A stretch of 11,165 bases of DNA from Halobacteriales archaeon SW_10_68_16 (GTDB lineage: Archaea > Halobacteriota > Halobacteria > Halobacteriales > Haloarculaceae). Positions 5,687-11,165 of this stretch are shown here, in pieces; position 1 is the first letter of the stretch, and each line of letters opens with the position of its first letter. The notes beneath the pieces were generated by a model. It saw only the letters and a program-made list of their open reading frames with translations, was not told the origin of the DNA and did no database searches. Position numbers and translations under genes: made by a program. The DNA lies in assembly GCA_003023485.1 (NCBI GenBank), contig PXSG01000099.1:5304-16468 (forward strand), read 5' to 3'.

Positions 5687-6814
5687 GTGAGCACGCTGGT
5701 CGTCTGCCTCCATCGTGGCGAGGACATCGACGCCGACCCGCCGGTCGCCGGCCGCGAGGCAGTCGAGTCACTCGTCACGAGGCTGGGCGTGGACGACCCC
5801 GAAGACAGCCGCGTCAACTGCCTCCTGGAGGGGTTGCGCGTCGCCCGCGACATCGACGACGCGGTCGTCGCCGTCGTCTCGGTCGTCGGCGAGTCGGTCA
5901 CTGAGGACCGCGCGGTCGCCCGCCAGGTCGAGGCGCTGGTCGGCGAGTACGACCCCGATTCGGCGGTCGTCGTCGTCGACAGCGCCGAAGACGAACGGCT
6001 GGTCCCCATCGTCGAGAGCCGCGTGACCGTCGACGCCGTCGACCGGGTGGTCGTCCGCCAGGCCCGCGACATCGAGTCTACCTACTACCTCCTCAAACAG
6101 TTCCTCGCCGACGAGCAACTCCGCAAGTCCGTGCTCATCCCGGTGGGTGCGGCACTGCTCGCCTTTCCGGTGCTCCTGTTCGTCGCCGACTCCCCGACGG
6201 TAGCCGTCGGTGCGATCGCCGCCGCAGTCGGTCTCTTCCTGCTCTACAAGGGGCTGGGGGTCGACGACTACGTCGCCCGCGTCCCCGCGGGAACGCGGGA
6301 GGCGCTGTACTCCGGGCAGGTCTCGCTGGTCACCTACGTCGTCGGGGTTGGTCTGGCACTCGTCGGATTGTTCGCGGGGGCGCTGGGCGTCTCCGGGATG
6401 GAAACCGAGGGGCTGGGCGAGTTCATCCTCGCGATGCGCTTTGCCTACCACAGCGTGCCCTGGCTGACCGCCGCCGCGCTGGCTGCCAGCACCGGCCGTC
6501 TCATCGACGAACTCATCCGCGACGACGAACTGGGGAGCGCGTACGTCAATCTCCCGTTCGTCGCTATCGCCGTCGGACTCGCAATCCGGGGGTTCGCGGT
6601 CTACTTTCTCGAACGCTCGGGCGTCTTCGAGGAGGTGTCCATCCCGCCGACGGAACTGGGTCCCATCGCCGTCGACGGCCTCGTCCTCGCCTCGGGGTCA
6701 CACCTCGCGCTGTTCATCCTCGCGTCGATCTTCATCAGCCTGCTCGGCGTGCGCGTGGCCGCCTACGTCAGCGGGTCCGACGTCGAGGTCGGTGTCGATC
6801 AGCGCCGGTCGTGA
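5687..6814 (+). CDS. DUF373 family membrane protein, GTG start
   Basis: This 375-residue protein matches the archaeal DUF373 family, whose function is unknown. Residues 1-140 form a soluble cytoplasmic part with alternating strands and helices: STLVVCLHRGEDID, AVVAVVSVVGESV, AVVVVDSAEDERLVPIVESR and VVVRQARDIESTYYLLKQFL. About six membrane helices follow, near 148-166, 171-189, 213-234, 248-267, 287-306 and 330-358, with a short charged tail. Sequence between helices is conserved-looking, for example GRLIDELIRDDELGS (270-284). The start is GTG at 5687: no ATG gives the conserved MSTLVVCLHRG beginning, and a strong TATA box sits 27 bases upstream. A 42-base gap separates it from the eIF2B-like gene on the same strand; a DUF371 gene with its own promoter follows. 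The fusion of a nucleotide-binding-like domain to a membrane part suggests sensing or transport, but this is inference. Confidence 0.87.
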   Translation: MSTLVVCLHRGEDIDADPPVAGREAVESLVTRLGVDDPEDSRVNCLLEGLRVARDIDDAVVAVVSVVGESVTEDRAVARQVEALVGEYDPDSAVVVVDSAEDERLVPIVESRVTVDAVDRVVVRQARDIESTYYLLKQFLADEQLRKSVLIPVGAALLAFPVLLFVADSPTVAVGAIAAAVGLFLLYKGLGVDDYVARVPAGTREALYSGQVSLVTYVVGVGLALVGLFAGALGVSGMETEGLGEFILAMRFAYHSVPWLTAAALAASTGRLIDELIRDDELGSAYVNLPFVAIAVGLAIRGFAVYFLERSGVFEEVSIPPTELGPIAVDGLVLASGSHLALFILASIFISLLGVRVAAYVSGSDVEVGVDQRRS

Positions 6815-6838
6815 CCGCTACCCGACGCAGTCATCGAC

Positions 6839-6846
6839 TTAAGTTA
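6839..6846 (+). promoter_or_regulatory. TATA-like element of the DUF371 gene
   Basis: TTAAGTTA lies 21-28 bases before the ATG at 6867, in the 52-base gap after the DUF373 stop. The position fits a leaderless haloarchaeal promoter. Confidence 0.5.
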
Positions 6847-6866
6847 GCGGTGCCACACTCCCCGAC

Positions 6867-7280
6867 ATGGAGGAAGTCGTCCGCGCACGCGGTCACGAGA
6901 ACGTTTCGGCCGAACACGGAAGCACCTTCGAGGTGACCAGCGACGACTACCTGACGCCCGCCGGCGACTGCATCCTCGCAATCGAGGCCGACCGGACGCC
7001 CGCGGACTTCGATCCCGCCTTCGTCGCGGCCTGCCAGTCGGCCGACGCCCGTCTCGTGGCCACTCTCGAAACCGACGAGTACACCGAGCGCGTCGTGGGA
7101 CGCGGTCATCCAGAATTGACTTTGGCGAGTGACCGGAGCCTGGTCTGTCGAACCAGCGACTACGTCGACGACCGCACGGCGATGGTGGGTGCCGAGGCAG
7201 CGGCCGCCGACCTGGACCGCGACCTGGTCGGGGCACTGGCTGACGGTGGGGCACTGACGCTGACGCTGACGGTGGAGTGA
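6867..7280 (+). CDS. DUF371 family protein
   Basis: The protein has 137 residues and no membrane segment. The signature of archaeal DUF371 is clear at the N-terminus: RARGHENVSAEHGSTFEVTS (residues 6-25), then YLTPAGDCILAIEAD (28-42). The H-x-N, H-x-x-T-x-E-x-T and T-x-x-GDCI positions are all present. The middle contains ARLVATLETDE and GRGHPELTLASDRSLVCRTSDYV (about 78-100), and the C-terminus is a repetitive strand GALTLTLTVE encoded by a short CTGACG repeat. The length is usual for the family. The function is unknown; conserved His, Asp and Cys residues hint at ligand or metal binding, but this is inference. It stands alone between the DUF373 gene and a small DUF5800-like gene on the same strand. 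Confidence 0.88.
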   Translation: MEEVVRARGHENVSAEHGSTFEVTSDDYLTPAGDCILAIEADRTPADFDPAFVAACQSADARLVATLETDEYTERVVGRGHPELTLASDRSLVCRTSDYVDDRTAMVGAEAAAADLDRDLVGALADGGALTLTLTVE

Positions 7281-7340
7281 CGGGCGTCCGCCATCGGTTC
7301 ACGGCTGCCGCGGGCCCGCACTGTTCGTCCTGCAAGCAGC

Positions 7341-7350
7341 TATACATTTT
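7341..7350 (+). promoter_or_regulatory. TATA element of the small DUF5800-like gene
   Basis: TATACATTTT ends 27 bases before the ATG at 7377. Transcription would begin a few bases before or at the start codon. The 96-base gap 7281-7376 holds no other clear signal. Confidence 0.5.
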
Positions 7351-7376
7351 TGGTCACGAACGACCTACGGGTGGCC

Positions 7377-7574
7377 ATGACGGTCCTCTCCTTCGACGAG
7401 CACGGCGTCGACGTGATCTACCAGGGGACGGAGTTCCGCCTGGAGAAGTCCCTCATCGAGGAGGCAATCGGCAAGGCCTATCCCGACGTCACCGACCACG
7501 AGGTGCTGAAGATCATCGAGGAGGACCCGGCGCTGTCCGGCGAACCACAGCGGGTCTCCGACATCCTCCAGTGA
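7377..7574 (+). CDS. Small haloarchaeal protein, DUF5800-like
   Basis: This 65-residue acidic protein starts MTVLSFDEHGVDVIYQGTEF. A beta hairpin (1-22) is followed by a helix with RLEKSLIEEAIGKAYP (22-37) and a second conserved stretch VTDHEVLKIIEEDPALSGEP (about 39-58). No Cys, membrane segment or catalytic motif is visible. It fits a small haloarchaeal family that I recall as DUF5800, of unknown function. An in-frame ATG nine codons upstream (7350) is less likely, since it lies at the 3' edge of the TATA element. The hydrolase gene on the other strand converges on it, with 38 bases between the ends. The short T-run right after the stop (TGATTTT) could help to end transcription. Confidence 0.75.
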   Translation: MTVLSFDEHGVDVIYQGTEFRLEKSLIEEAIGKAYPDVTDHEVLKIIEEDPALSGEPQRVSDILQ

Positions 7575-7612
7575 TTTTCGGCTGAGACCGGGCGTTGTGA
7601 CTCCCGATCCGG

Positions 7613-8554
7613 TTACTCGTACGCTTCGTCGGGGAGGTCACCACGAACCACGTCGACGAACTCCGCGGGGTGTTCGGCGTGAGGTAGCAGGAGCGTCTCG
7701 TCGAAGACGACCAGGCGCGCGTCCCCGCGCCGGGCCAGGGTTCGCCCGTCCGAGAGCGGCGTGATGTCTGCCTCGCGGCCCCACACGAGCGTGGTCGGGA
7801 CGTCCAGGTCGGCGAGCACGTCGTCGAGATTTTCCTCGGGATCCAGGAAGCCACTCAGGAAGGAGCCGGGCGCGAACCGGGCGCGAGGCTGGTGGGCGGT
7901 CGTCCACTCGTAGTCGGCCACCGCCTCGGGGAGGTTGGCCATCTCGTAGTAGCCGTGGTCCTCGTGGAAGTACCGGATCGCGCGCTTGCTGACCGAGAGG
8001 TTGAACAGTCCCTGGCCCAGCACCGGCGTCCGCATCACCGACCGGAGCCAGGTCCGCCGGCCGCCCATCGAGGTGTCGGTCGGACAGACCAACAGGAGTT
8101 CGTCGACGTCGGCCTCGCGGGCACCCATCGCGGCGTACGCCCCCGACAGCGACGACCCGATGACCACTGGCGACCCATCAGTGAGGTCCGCAATTGCGTC
8201 CCCCGCGAAGGTGGCGTACAGCGACGCCGAGTACAACAGCGGCGGCCGGTCGGAGTGACCGAATCCGGGCAGGTCCGGCGCGATTACGTGGTAGTCCTCG
8301 GCGAGGCGGTCGAACACGCGGTGGAACTCGTGGGCCGAGGCCGCGGCGTTGATGCCGTGCAACAGGAGGAGGTCCTGGTCGTCGGGGTCACCGGCCTCGG
8401 TGTAGGCGACGTCGAAGCCGCGCCACCGATAGGTGTCGTGGTCGCCCTCGAGGAAGGGCTCGAACGACCCGGCGCGGGCGGTCAGCAACCGATTTGCGAG
8501 GGCCGTCAGCCCCACCGTGCCCGCGGCCACGCCCAGGAGGTTCCGGACTTTCAT
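7613..8554 (-). CDS. Alpha/beta hydrolase with N-terminal hydrophobic helix
   Basis: The 313-residue protein has the alpha/beta hydrolase fold. The oxyanion-region motif is LLLLHGINAA (62-71). APDLPGFGHSDRP (92-104) follows, then the nucleophile elbow VIGSSLSGAY (131-140, nucleophile S135). The acid is probably D263 in VWGREADITPL. The catalytic His is most likely H292 in LLPHAEHPAEF; the usual Gly-His pair is not present. The cap region contains SKRAIRYFHEDHGYYEM (189-205). Residues 5-24 (NLLGVAAGTVGLTALANRLL) are hydrophobic and may anchor the protein in the membrane or act as a signal. The substrate cannot be told from sequence; relatives include esterases, haloperoxidase-like and C-C hydrolases. 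A TATA box at the right distance supports the start. It lies downstream of meaB on the same strand, with 37 bases between, but likely has its own promoter. Confidence 0.88.
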   Translation of the reverse strand: MKVRNLLGVAAGTVGLTALANRLLTARAGSFEPFLEGDHDTYRWRGFDVAYTEAGDPDDQDLLLLHGINAAASAHEFHRVFDRLAEDYHVIAPDLPGFGHSDRPPLLYSASLYATFAGDAIADLTDGSPVVIGSSLSGAYAAMGAREADVDELLLVCPTDTSMGGRRTWLRSVMRTPVLGQGLFNLSVSKRAIRYFHEDHGYYEMANLPEAVADYEWTTAHQPRARFAPGSFLSGFLDPEENLDDVLADLDVPTTLVWGREADITPLSDGRTLARRGDARLVVFDETLLLPHAEHPAEFVDVVRGDLPDEAYE

Positions 8555-8576
8555 GTCTCGATAGACGTCCGGGGCG

Positions 8577-8584
8577 AATAAAAA
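8577..8584 (-). promoter_or_regulatory. TATA box of the hydrolase gene
   Basis: The minus strand reads TTTTTATT (plus AATAAAAA), centred about 27 bases upstream of the ATG at 8554. It sits in the 37 bases between the meaB stop and the hydrolase start. Its T-run could also act as a transcription end for meaB. Confidence 0.6.
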
Positions 8585-8591
8585 GGGAGCG

Positions 8592-9568
8592 TCACTCCTC
8601 GCGCTCGCGTTCCACGCACTCGACGAGCGGTGCGAGCAGTTCGTCGGAGACGCTGTAGGGGTCGGTCTCGCGCTCGCGGACCCGCTCGACGTACTGATCG
8701 AGGCCGCCCCGGTGGTCGATCTCCGCCTCGAGCAGGGTGCTCATGTCCTCGCGCAGAAGCGTCCGGATCTCCTCGCGGTAGCGGGTGCGTTCCTTCTCGG
8801 GGAGTCGCCCAGTCGAGTGGATGTGCTCGCGGTGGTCGGCCAGCGCGTCGAGGAACTCGTCGACGCCCTCGCTGTTGTTGGCGACTGTCTCGACGATTGG
8901 CGGGAGCCACCCGTCGTTTGGTCCCTCGGGGCGGTCGATGGGAGCATCTCCCGGAGTTCCTGGACCGTGCGGTCGGCGCCCTGGAGGTCGGCCTTGTTGA
9001 CGACGAAGACGTCCGCGATCTCGAGGATTCCGGCCTTGAGCATCTGGACATCGTCGCCGGCACCCGGCGGTACCAGCACTGCGACCGTATCGGCGGCTTT
9101 CACGATGTCGATCTCGTTTTGCCCGGCGCCGACCGTCTCGACGAGGATCTTGTCCTTGCCAAAGGCGTCCAGCGCGGTCACGGCGTCGGTGGTGGCCGTC
9201 GAGAGCCCGCCCAGCGACCCGCGGGCGGACATCGACCGGAAGAACACGTCCATGTCGCCGACGTTCGACCCCATGCGGATGCGGTCGCCCAGCACCGCCC
9301 CACCCGTAAAGGGCGAAGAGGGGTCGATGGCAATGACGCCCACCGTCAACCCGCGGTCGCGGTAGGTCGCTGCGACCTTGTCGACCAGGGTGGACTTGCC
9401 GGCCCCGGGGCTGCCGGTGATGCCGATGACGTCCGCGTCGCCGGTGTGTTCGTGGAGCCGCGAGACGACCTCGCGGTAGCCCGCGTGGCGGTTCTCGATT
9501 TTCGTGATGACCCGCGCGAGGGCGCGGTGCTTGCCGGCCAGGAGGTCGTCGACGAGGTCGGCGGTCAT
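8592..9568 (-). pseudogene. meaB: meaB, methylmalonyl-CoA mutase-associated GTPase, with a one-base frameshift
   Basis: MeaB (ArgK/LAO family) is the G3E-type GTPase that guards and loads the B12-dependent methylmalonyl-CoA mutase. The first 209 codons are intact: MTADLVDDLLAGKHRALARV, Walker A GSPGAGKST (52-60), IDPSSPFTGGAVLGDRIRM (81-99), switch ETVGAGQNEID (144-154), VPPGAGDD (167-173) and NKAD (191-194). After REML (205-209, near 8942) this frame drifts into unrelated sequence and runs to a stop at 8741. The correct continuation lies in another frame: GPNDGWLPPIVETVANNSEG, HIHSTGRLPEKERTRYREEI, LLREDMSTLLEAEI, down to ECVEREREE and the stop at 8592-8594. The span is 977 bases, one short of 326 codons. 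Adding one G to the GGG at 8940-8942 gives a smooth reading (EMLPIDRPEG). Sequencing error and true decay are both possible. The start overlaps the stop of the upstream mutase subunit gene (ATGA). Confidence 0.9.
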
Positions 9569-9984
9569 CGCCGGTCGGGGACGTTCTCCCGGACGAAGTC
9601 GATCATCTCCTGCATCGATGCGCCCGGGCCGAACACCTCCGCGACGCCCAGGTCCTTCAGTTCCTGTTCGTCCTCGTCGGGGATGATGCCGCCGACGAGC
9701 ACGAGCGTATCCTCGAGGGCGTCGTACTCCTCGAGTCCGTCGATGATCCTGGGGACGAGCGTGTCGTGTGCACCCGAGAGGATGGAGATGCCCAGGACGT
9801 CGACGTCCTCTTGAACTGTGGCCTGGACGATCTCGTCGGGTGCCCGGTGGAGGCCCGAATAGATGACCTCGAAGCCGGCGTCCCGGAAGGCCCGGGAGAT
9901 GACGTGTGCGCCGCGATCGTGGCCGTCGAGGCCGACCTTCGCGACGAGACACCGTATCGTTCGCTGCTCCTGGTCGGCGCCCAT
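9565..9984 (-). CDS. Methylmalonyl-CoA mutase, cobalamin-binding small subunit
   Basis: The 139-residue protein is the stand-alone B12-binding subunit of methylmalonyl-CoA mutase, which interconverts methylmalonyl-CoA and succinyl-CoA. The cobalamin signature is complete: GLDGHDRG (18-25) with the cobalt ligand H22, ISILSG (66-71) and LVGGIIPDED (96-105). The usual strands RCLVAKVG, FEVIYSGLHRAPDEIV and VAEVFGPGASMQEMI are present, and the length is typical of the archaeal separate subunit. The catalytic large subunit is not in this window; haloarchaea often encode it elsewhere. The stop (9565-9567) overlaps the meaB start (9566-9568) in ATGA, so the two are translated from one mRNA and probably coupled. 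The ATG at 9984 begins just before the conserved domain. Further upstream codons run into a promoter region with a small inverted repeat. Confidence 0.93.
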   Translation of the reverse strand: MGADQEQRTIRCLVAKVGLDGHDRGAHVISRAFRDAGFEVIYSGLHRAPDEIVQATVQEDVDVLGISILSGAHDTLVPRIIDGLEEYDALEDTLVLVGGIIPDEDEQELKDLGVAEVFGPGASMQEMIDFVRENVPDRR

Positions 9985-10015
9985 ACACGCTAGGTTTCCC
10001 GGTTTCCGTTTGATT

Positions 10016-10028
10016 GTTACGGTGTAAC
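10016..10028. promoter_or_regulatory. Inverted repeat GTTAC-GGT-GTAAC upstream of the mutase subunit
   Basis: Two perfect 5-base arms flank a 3-base centre. The site lies 32-44 bases upstream of the ATG at 9984, in the 161-base divergent region between the mutase subunit and DUF420 genes. This places it just upstream of the expected TATA position, where archaeal regulators can bind. The arms are short, so chance is a real alternative. No strong TATA box is visible for either gene in 9985-10145. Confidence 0.3.
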
Positions 10029-10145
10029 TGCCCAACTGCACCTGCCCTTGGACAATCGTAGTTGCACTGCCACGGGTGGCGAGACTGTTCGGACCGGCAG
10101 GGCCGAATCCAAAGAGAGTTGACCGGCCAGTCCCGACCCCCACGT

Positions 10146-10772
10146 ATGGCCGTGGCCGACAGACTCCAGACGGGACTCAGGGCGCGACCGCGGGCCGTCA
10201 CGGCGGTCCTCTCGGTCGTCGGGTACGTCCTCGTCGGCGGGGCGCTGACGGGGGCACTCCCGCTCGTCCCCGAACTCTCGCGGTCGACGGTGAACCTCTT
10301 CAGCCACCTCATCGCCGCCATCAACACGCTCGCGCTCGCCTCGATACTCGCGGGCGTGTACTTCATCCGGACCGACCAGGTCCGCAAACACCGGGCGGCG
10401 ATGCTGACTGCCTTCACGCTCATCCTGGTCTTTCTCGTCCTGTACCTCTGGAAGACCGGCGGGGGTTTCGAGAAGGCCATCCTCGCGACCGGCGCCGTGA
10501 AGATTGTCTACCTCGCGATGCTCGCCGTCCACATCTTCCTCTCTGTCGTCTCCGTGCCCGTCGTGCTCTACGCCGCCATCCTCGGGCTGACGCATACGCC
10601 GGCGGAACTCCGGGAGACCAGTCATGCTCGCGTCGGCCGGATCGCCGCCGTTGCCTGGAGCGTCAGCCTCGCACTCGGCATCATCACGTACCTCCTGCTC
10701 AATCACGTCTACGGGTGGGAGATCCGCGAGGCCGCCATGTTACTCCTCGTTGCCGTGCCGAGGGTGCGGTGA
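10146..10772 (+). CDS. DUF420 family membrane protein
   Basis: This 208-residue protein has five likely membrane helices, near 17-37, 50-73, 85-102, 119-147 and 166-186. The DUF420 (COG2322) pattern is visible: NLFSHLIAAINTLALASILAG (50-70), then YFIRTDQVRKHRAAM (72-86), KIVYLAMLAVHIFLSVVSVP (119-138) and LNHVYG (185-190). Histidines in or near the helices (H54, H82, H129, H160, H187) sit at family-conserved places and could bind metal or haem. Related bacterial proteins are linked to cytochrome oxidase assembly, but a role here is inference, and no oxidase genes are in the window. The start MAVADRLQTG at 10146 precedes a basic segment before helix one. The upstream region has only a weak A-rich element (10110-10116). 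A hairpin plus T-run follows 40 bases after the stop. Confidence 0.85.
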   Translation: MAVADRLQTGLRARPRAVTAVLSVVGYVLVGGALTGALPLVPELSRSTVNLFSHLIAAINTLALASILAGVYFIRTDQVRKHRAAMLTAFTLILVFLVLYLWKTGGGFEKAILATGAVKIVYLAMLAVHIFLSVVSVPVVLYAAILGLTHTPAELRETSHARVGRIAAVAWSVSLALGIITYLLLNHVYGWEIREAAMLLLVAVPRVR

Positions 10773-10812
10773 GGCTGCCCGGTAGTCGCGGGCCGTCGTC
10801 GGGACTGGTGTG

Positions 10813-10839
10813 CGGTGTGGAACCGCCCCACACCGTTTT
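10813..10839 (+). terminator. Hairpin followed by TTTT between DUF420 and the zinc-finger gene
   Basis: The arms CGGTGTGG (10813-10820) and CCACACCG (10828-10835) pair perfectly over 8 bases around a 7-base loop, and TTTT follows at once (10836-10839). This looks like an intrinsic terminator for the DUF420 transcript. The T-run also lies about 27 bases before the ATG at 10865, where a TATA box would be, so the palindrome could instead be an operator at the next promoter. Confidence 0.5.
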
Positions 10840-10864
10840 GTCGCCGCCGGTGCTACGGCCGGCC

Positions 10865-11165
10865 ATGACCGACGACAGCAACGGCGGGGACGCCGCGGCG
10901 GCGACGATACGCCGGTGTGACTACTGCCGGTTACCGGTTCCGGGCCAGTCCCGGACGATGGAGCACGAGGGAGTCACCTACGAGTTCTGCTCGGCGACCT
11001 GCCGGGACGCTCTGGAGACGGCCGACCGGGTGTTCACGGAGTACCACGGCTTCCGGCGCCTCCGGACGGGCATCTCGGCGCTGGATTCGAGCCTCCCGCA
11101 GGGGGTGCCCCGGAACTCCTCGTGTTGCTGACCGACCTCGCCGGGACCCGTTCGGAAGCGATCCA
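10865..11165 (+). pseudogene. Zinc-finger plus RecA/RAD55-like protein, frameshifted and cut by the window end
   Basis: The protein starts MTDDSNGGDAAAATIRRCDY. A small zinc-binding module has C18-x2-C21 and C42-x3-C46 (YEFCSATCRDAL), like TRASH/MYM-type fingers. It is followed by VFTEYHGFRRLRTG (56-69) and ISALDSSLPQGVPRNS (70-85). That last motif is typical of the start of a KaiC/RAD55-like ATPase domain in haloarchaeal proteins often named HTR-like (recalled, not searched). The frame then ends SSCC and stop at 11129-11131. If one T is added at 11120, the reading becomes RNSFVLLTDLAGTRSEAI and stays open to the window end, which fits the family far better. So a one-base deletion, either error or real, is likely. 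The P-loop position would read TDLAGTRSE, without the Lys of Walker A. It is probably regulatory, but the role is unknown. Confidence 0.75.

Noticed and set aside
5768..6451. Minus-strand open frame (227 codons) opposite DUF373
   Set aside because: It is rich in Asp/Arg/Gly repeats typical of antisense shadows; the plus-strand DUF373 reading has clear membrane helices.
7254..7273. Short tandem repeat CTGACG at the end of DUF371
   Set aside because: It is only about three copies, inside coding sequence, and encodes a beta strand LTLTLT. No separate function is suggested.
8741..10480. A 579-codon minus-strand open frame that runs through meaB and past the mutase subunit
   Set aside because: Only its last part (codons of meaB from 9568 to about 8942) is real. 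The rest is antisense to DUF420 or out of frame with the mutase subunit, as expected for GC-rich DNA.
1..11165. CRISPR arrays, tRNA or rRNA genes, insertion sequences, toxin-antitoxin or defence genes
   Set aside because: I looked for spaced direct repeats, tRNA-like arms, transposase motifs and paired small genes, and saw none. The intein is the only mobile element supported.

Overview
The window looks like chromosomal DNA of a halophilic archaeon (class Halobacteria). Base composition is very GC-rich and the predicted proteins are acidic. Most genes have a TATA-like element about 27 bases upstream of the start codon and no Shine-Dalgarno motif, which is the leaderless pattern of haloarchaea. 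Several genes are small families found mainly in haloarchaea or other archaea. A Haloarcula-like relative is a guess; genus cannot be fixed from this window.

Layout. On the minus strand at the left edge lie the first 22 codons of a membrane protein (1-68), a DUF7116-like small protein (151-456) and a DUF5816-like zinc-ribbon protein (523-762). A divergent promoter region separates these from a UspA-fold stress protein (856-1257), followed by rtcB (1380-4268), the RNA ligase of tRNA splicing and RNA repair. A 476-residue LAGLIDADG-containing intein (1686-3113) interrupts rtcB directly before its catalytic cysteine. A type IV pilin-like protein (4303-4728, minus) faces rtcB and shares a 64-bp divergent promoter region with an eIF2B/ribose-1,5-bisphosphate isomerase-family protein (4793-5644) that has lost both catalytic residues. 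Next on the plus strand come a DUF373 membrane protein with a GTG start (5687-6814), a DUF371 protein (6867-7280) and a small DUF5800-like protein (7377-7574). On the minus strand follow an alpha/beta hydrolase (7613-8554) and, upstream of it, the propionate/methylmalonyl-CoA pair meaB (8592-9568) and the cobalamin-binding small subunit of methylmalonyl-CoA mutase (9565-9984). On the plus strand at the right are a DUF420 membrane protein (10146-10772) and the start of a zinc-finger plus RecA/RAD55-like protein (10865 to the window end).

How the genes work together. The only clear functional unit is the mutase small subunit with its MeaB chaperone GTPase: their stop and start codons overlap (ATGA), and MeaB protects and loads the B12-dependent mutase. 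The other genes look like single-gene transcription units with their own promoters.

Oddities. Two genes carry what look like one-base deletions: meaB near 8940-8947 and the RecA-like gene near 11120. In both, adding one base to a short run of identical bases restores a family-like reading. This suggests either sequencing or assembly error, or decaying genes. I see no clear sign of a new multi-gene system. The most interesting element is the intein placed across the RtcB active site. There is no gene-free stretch longer than 300 bases; the largest gap is 9985-10145.
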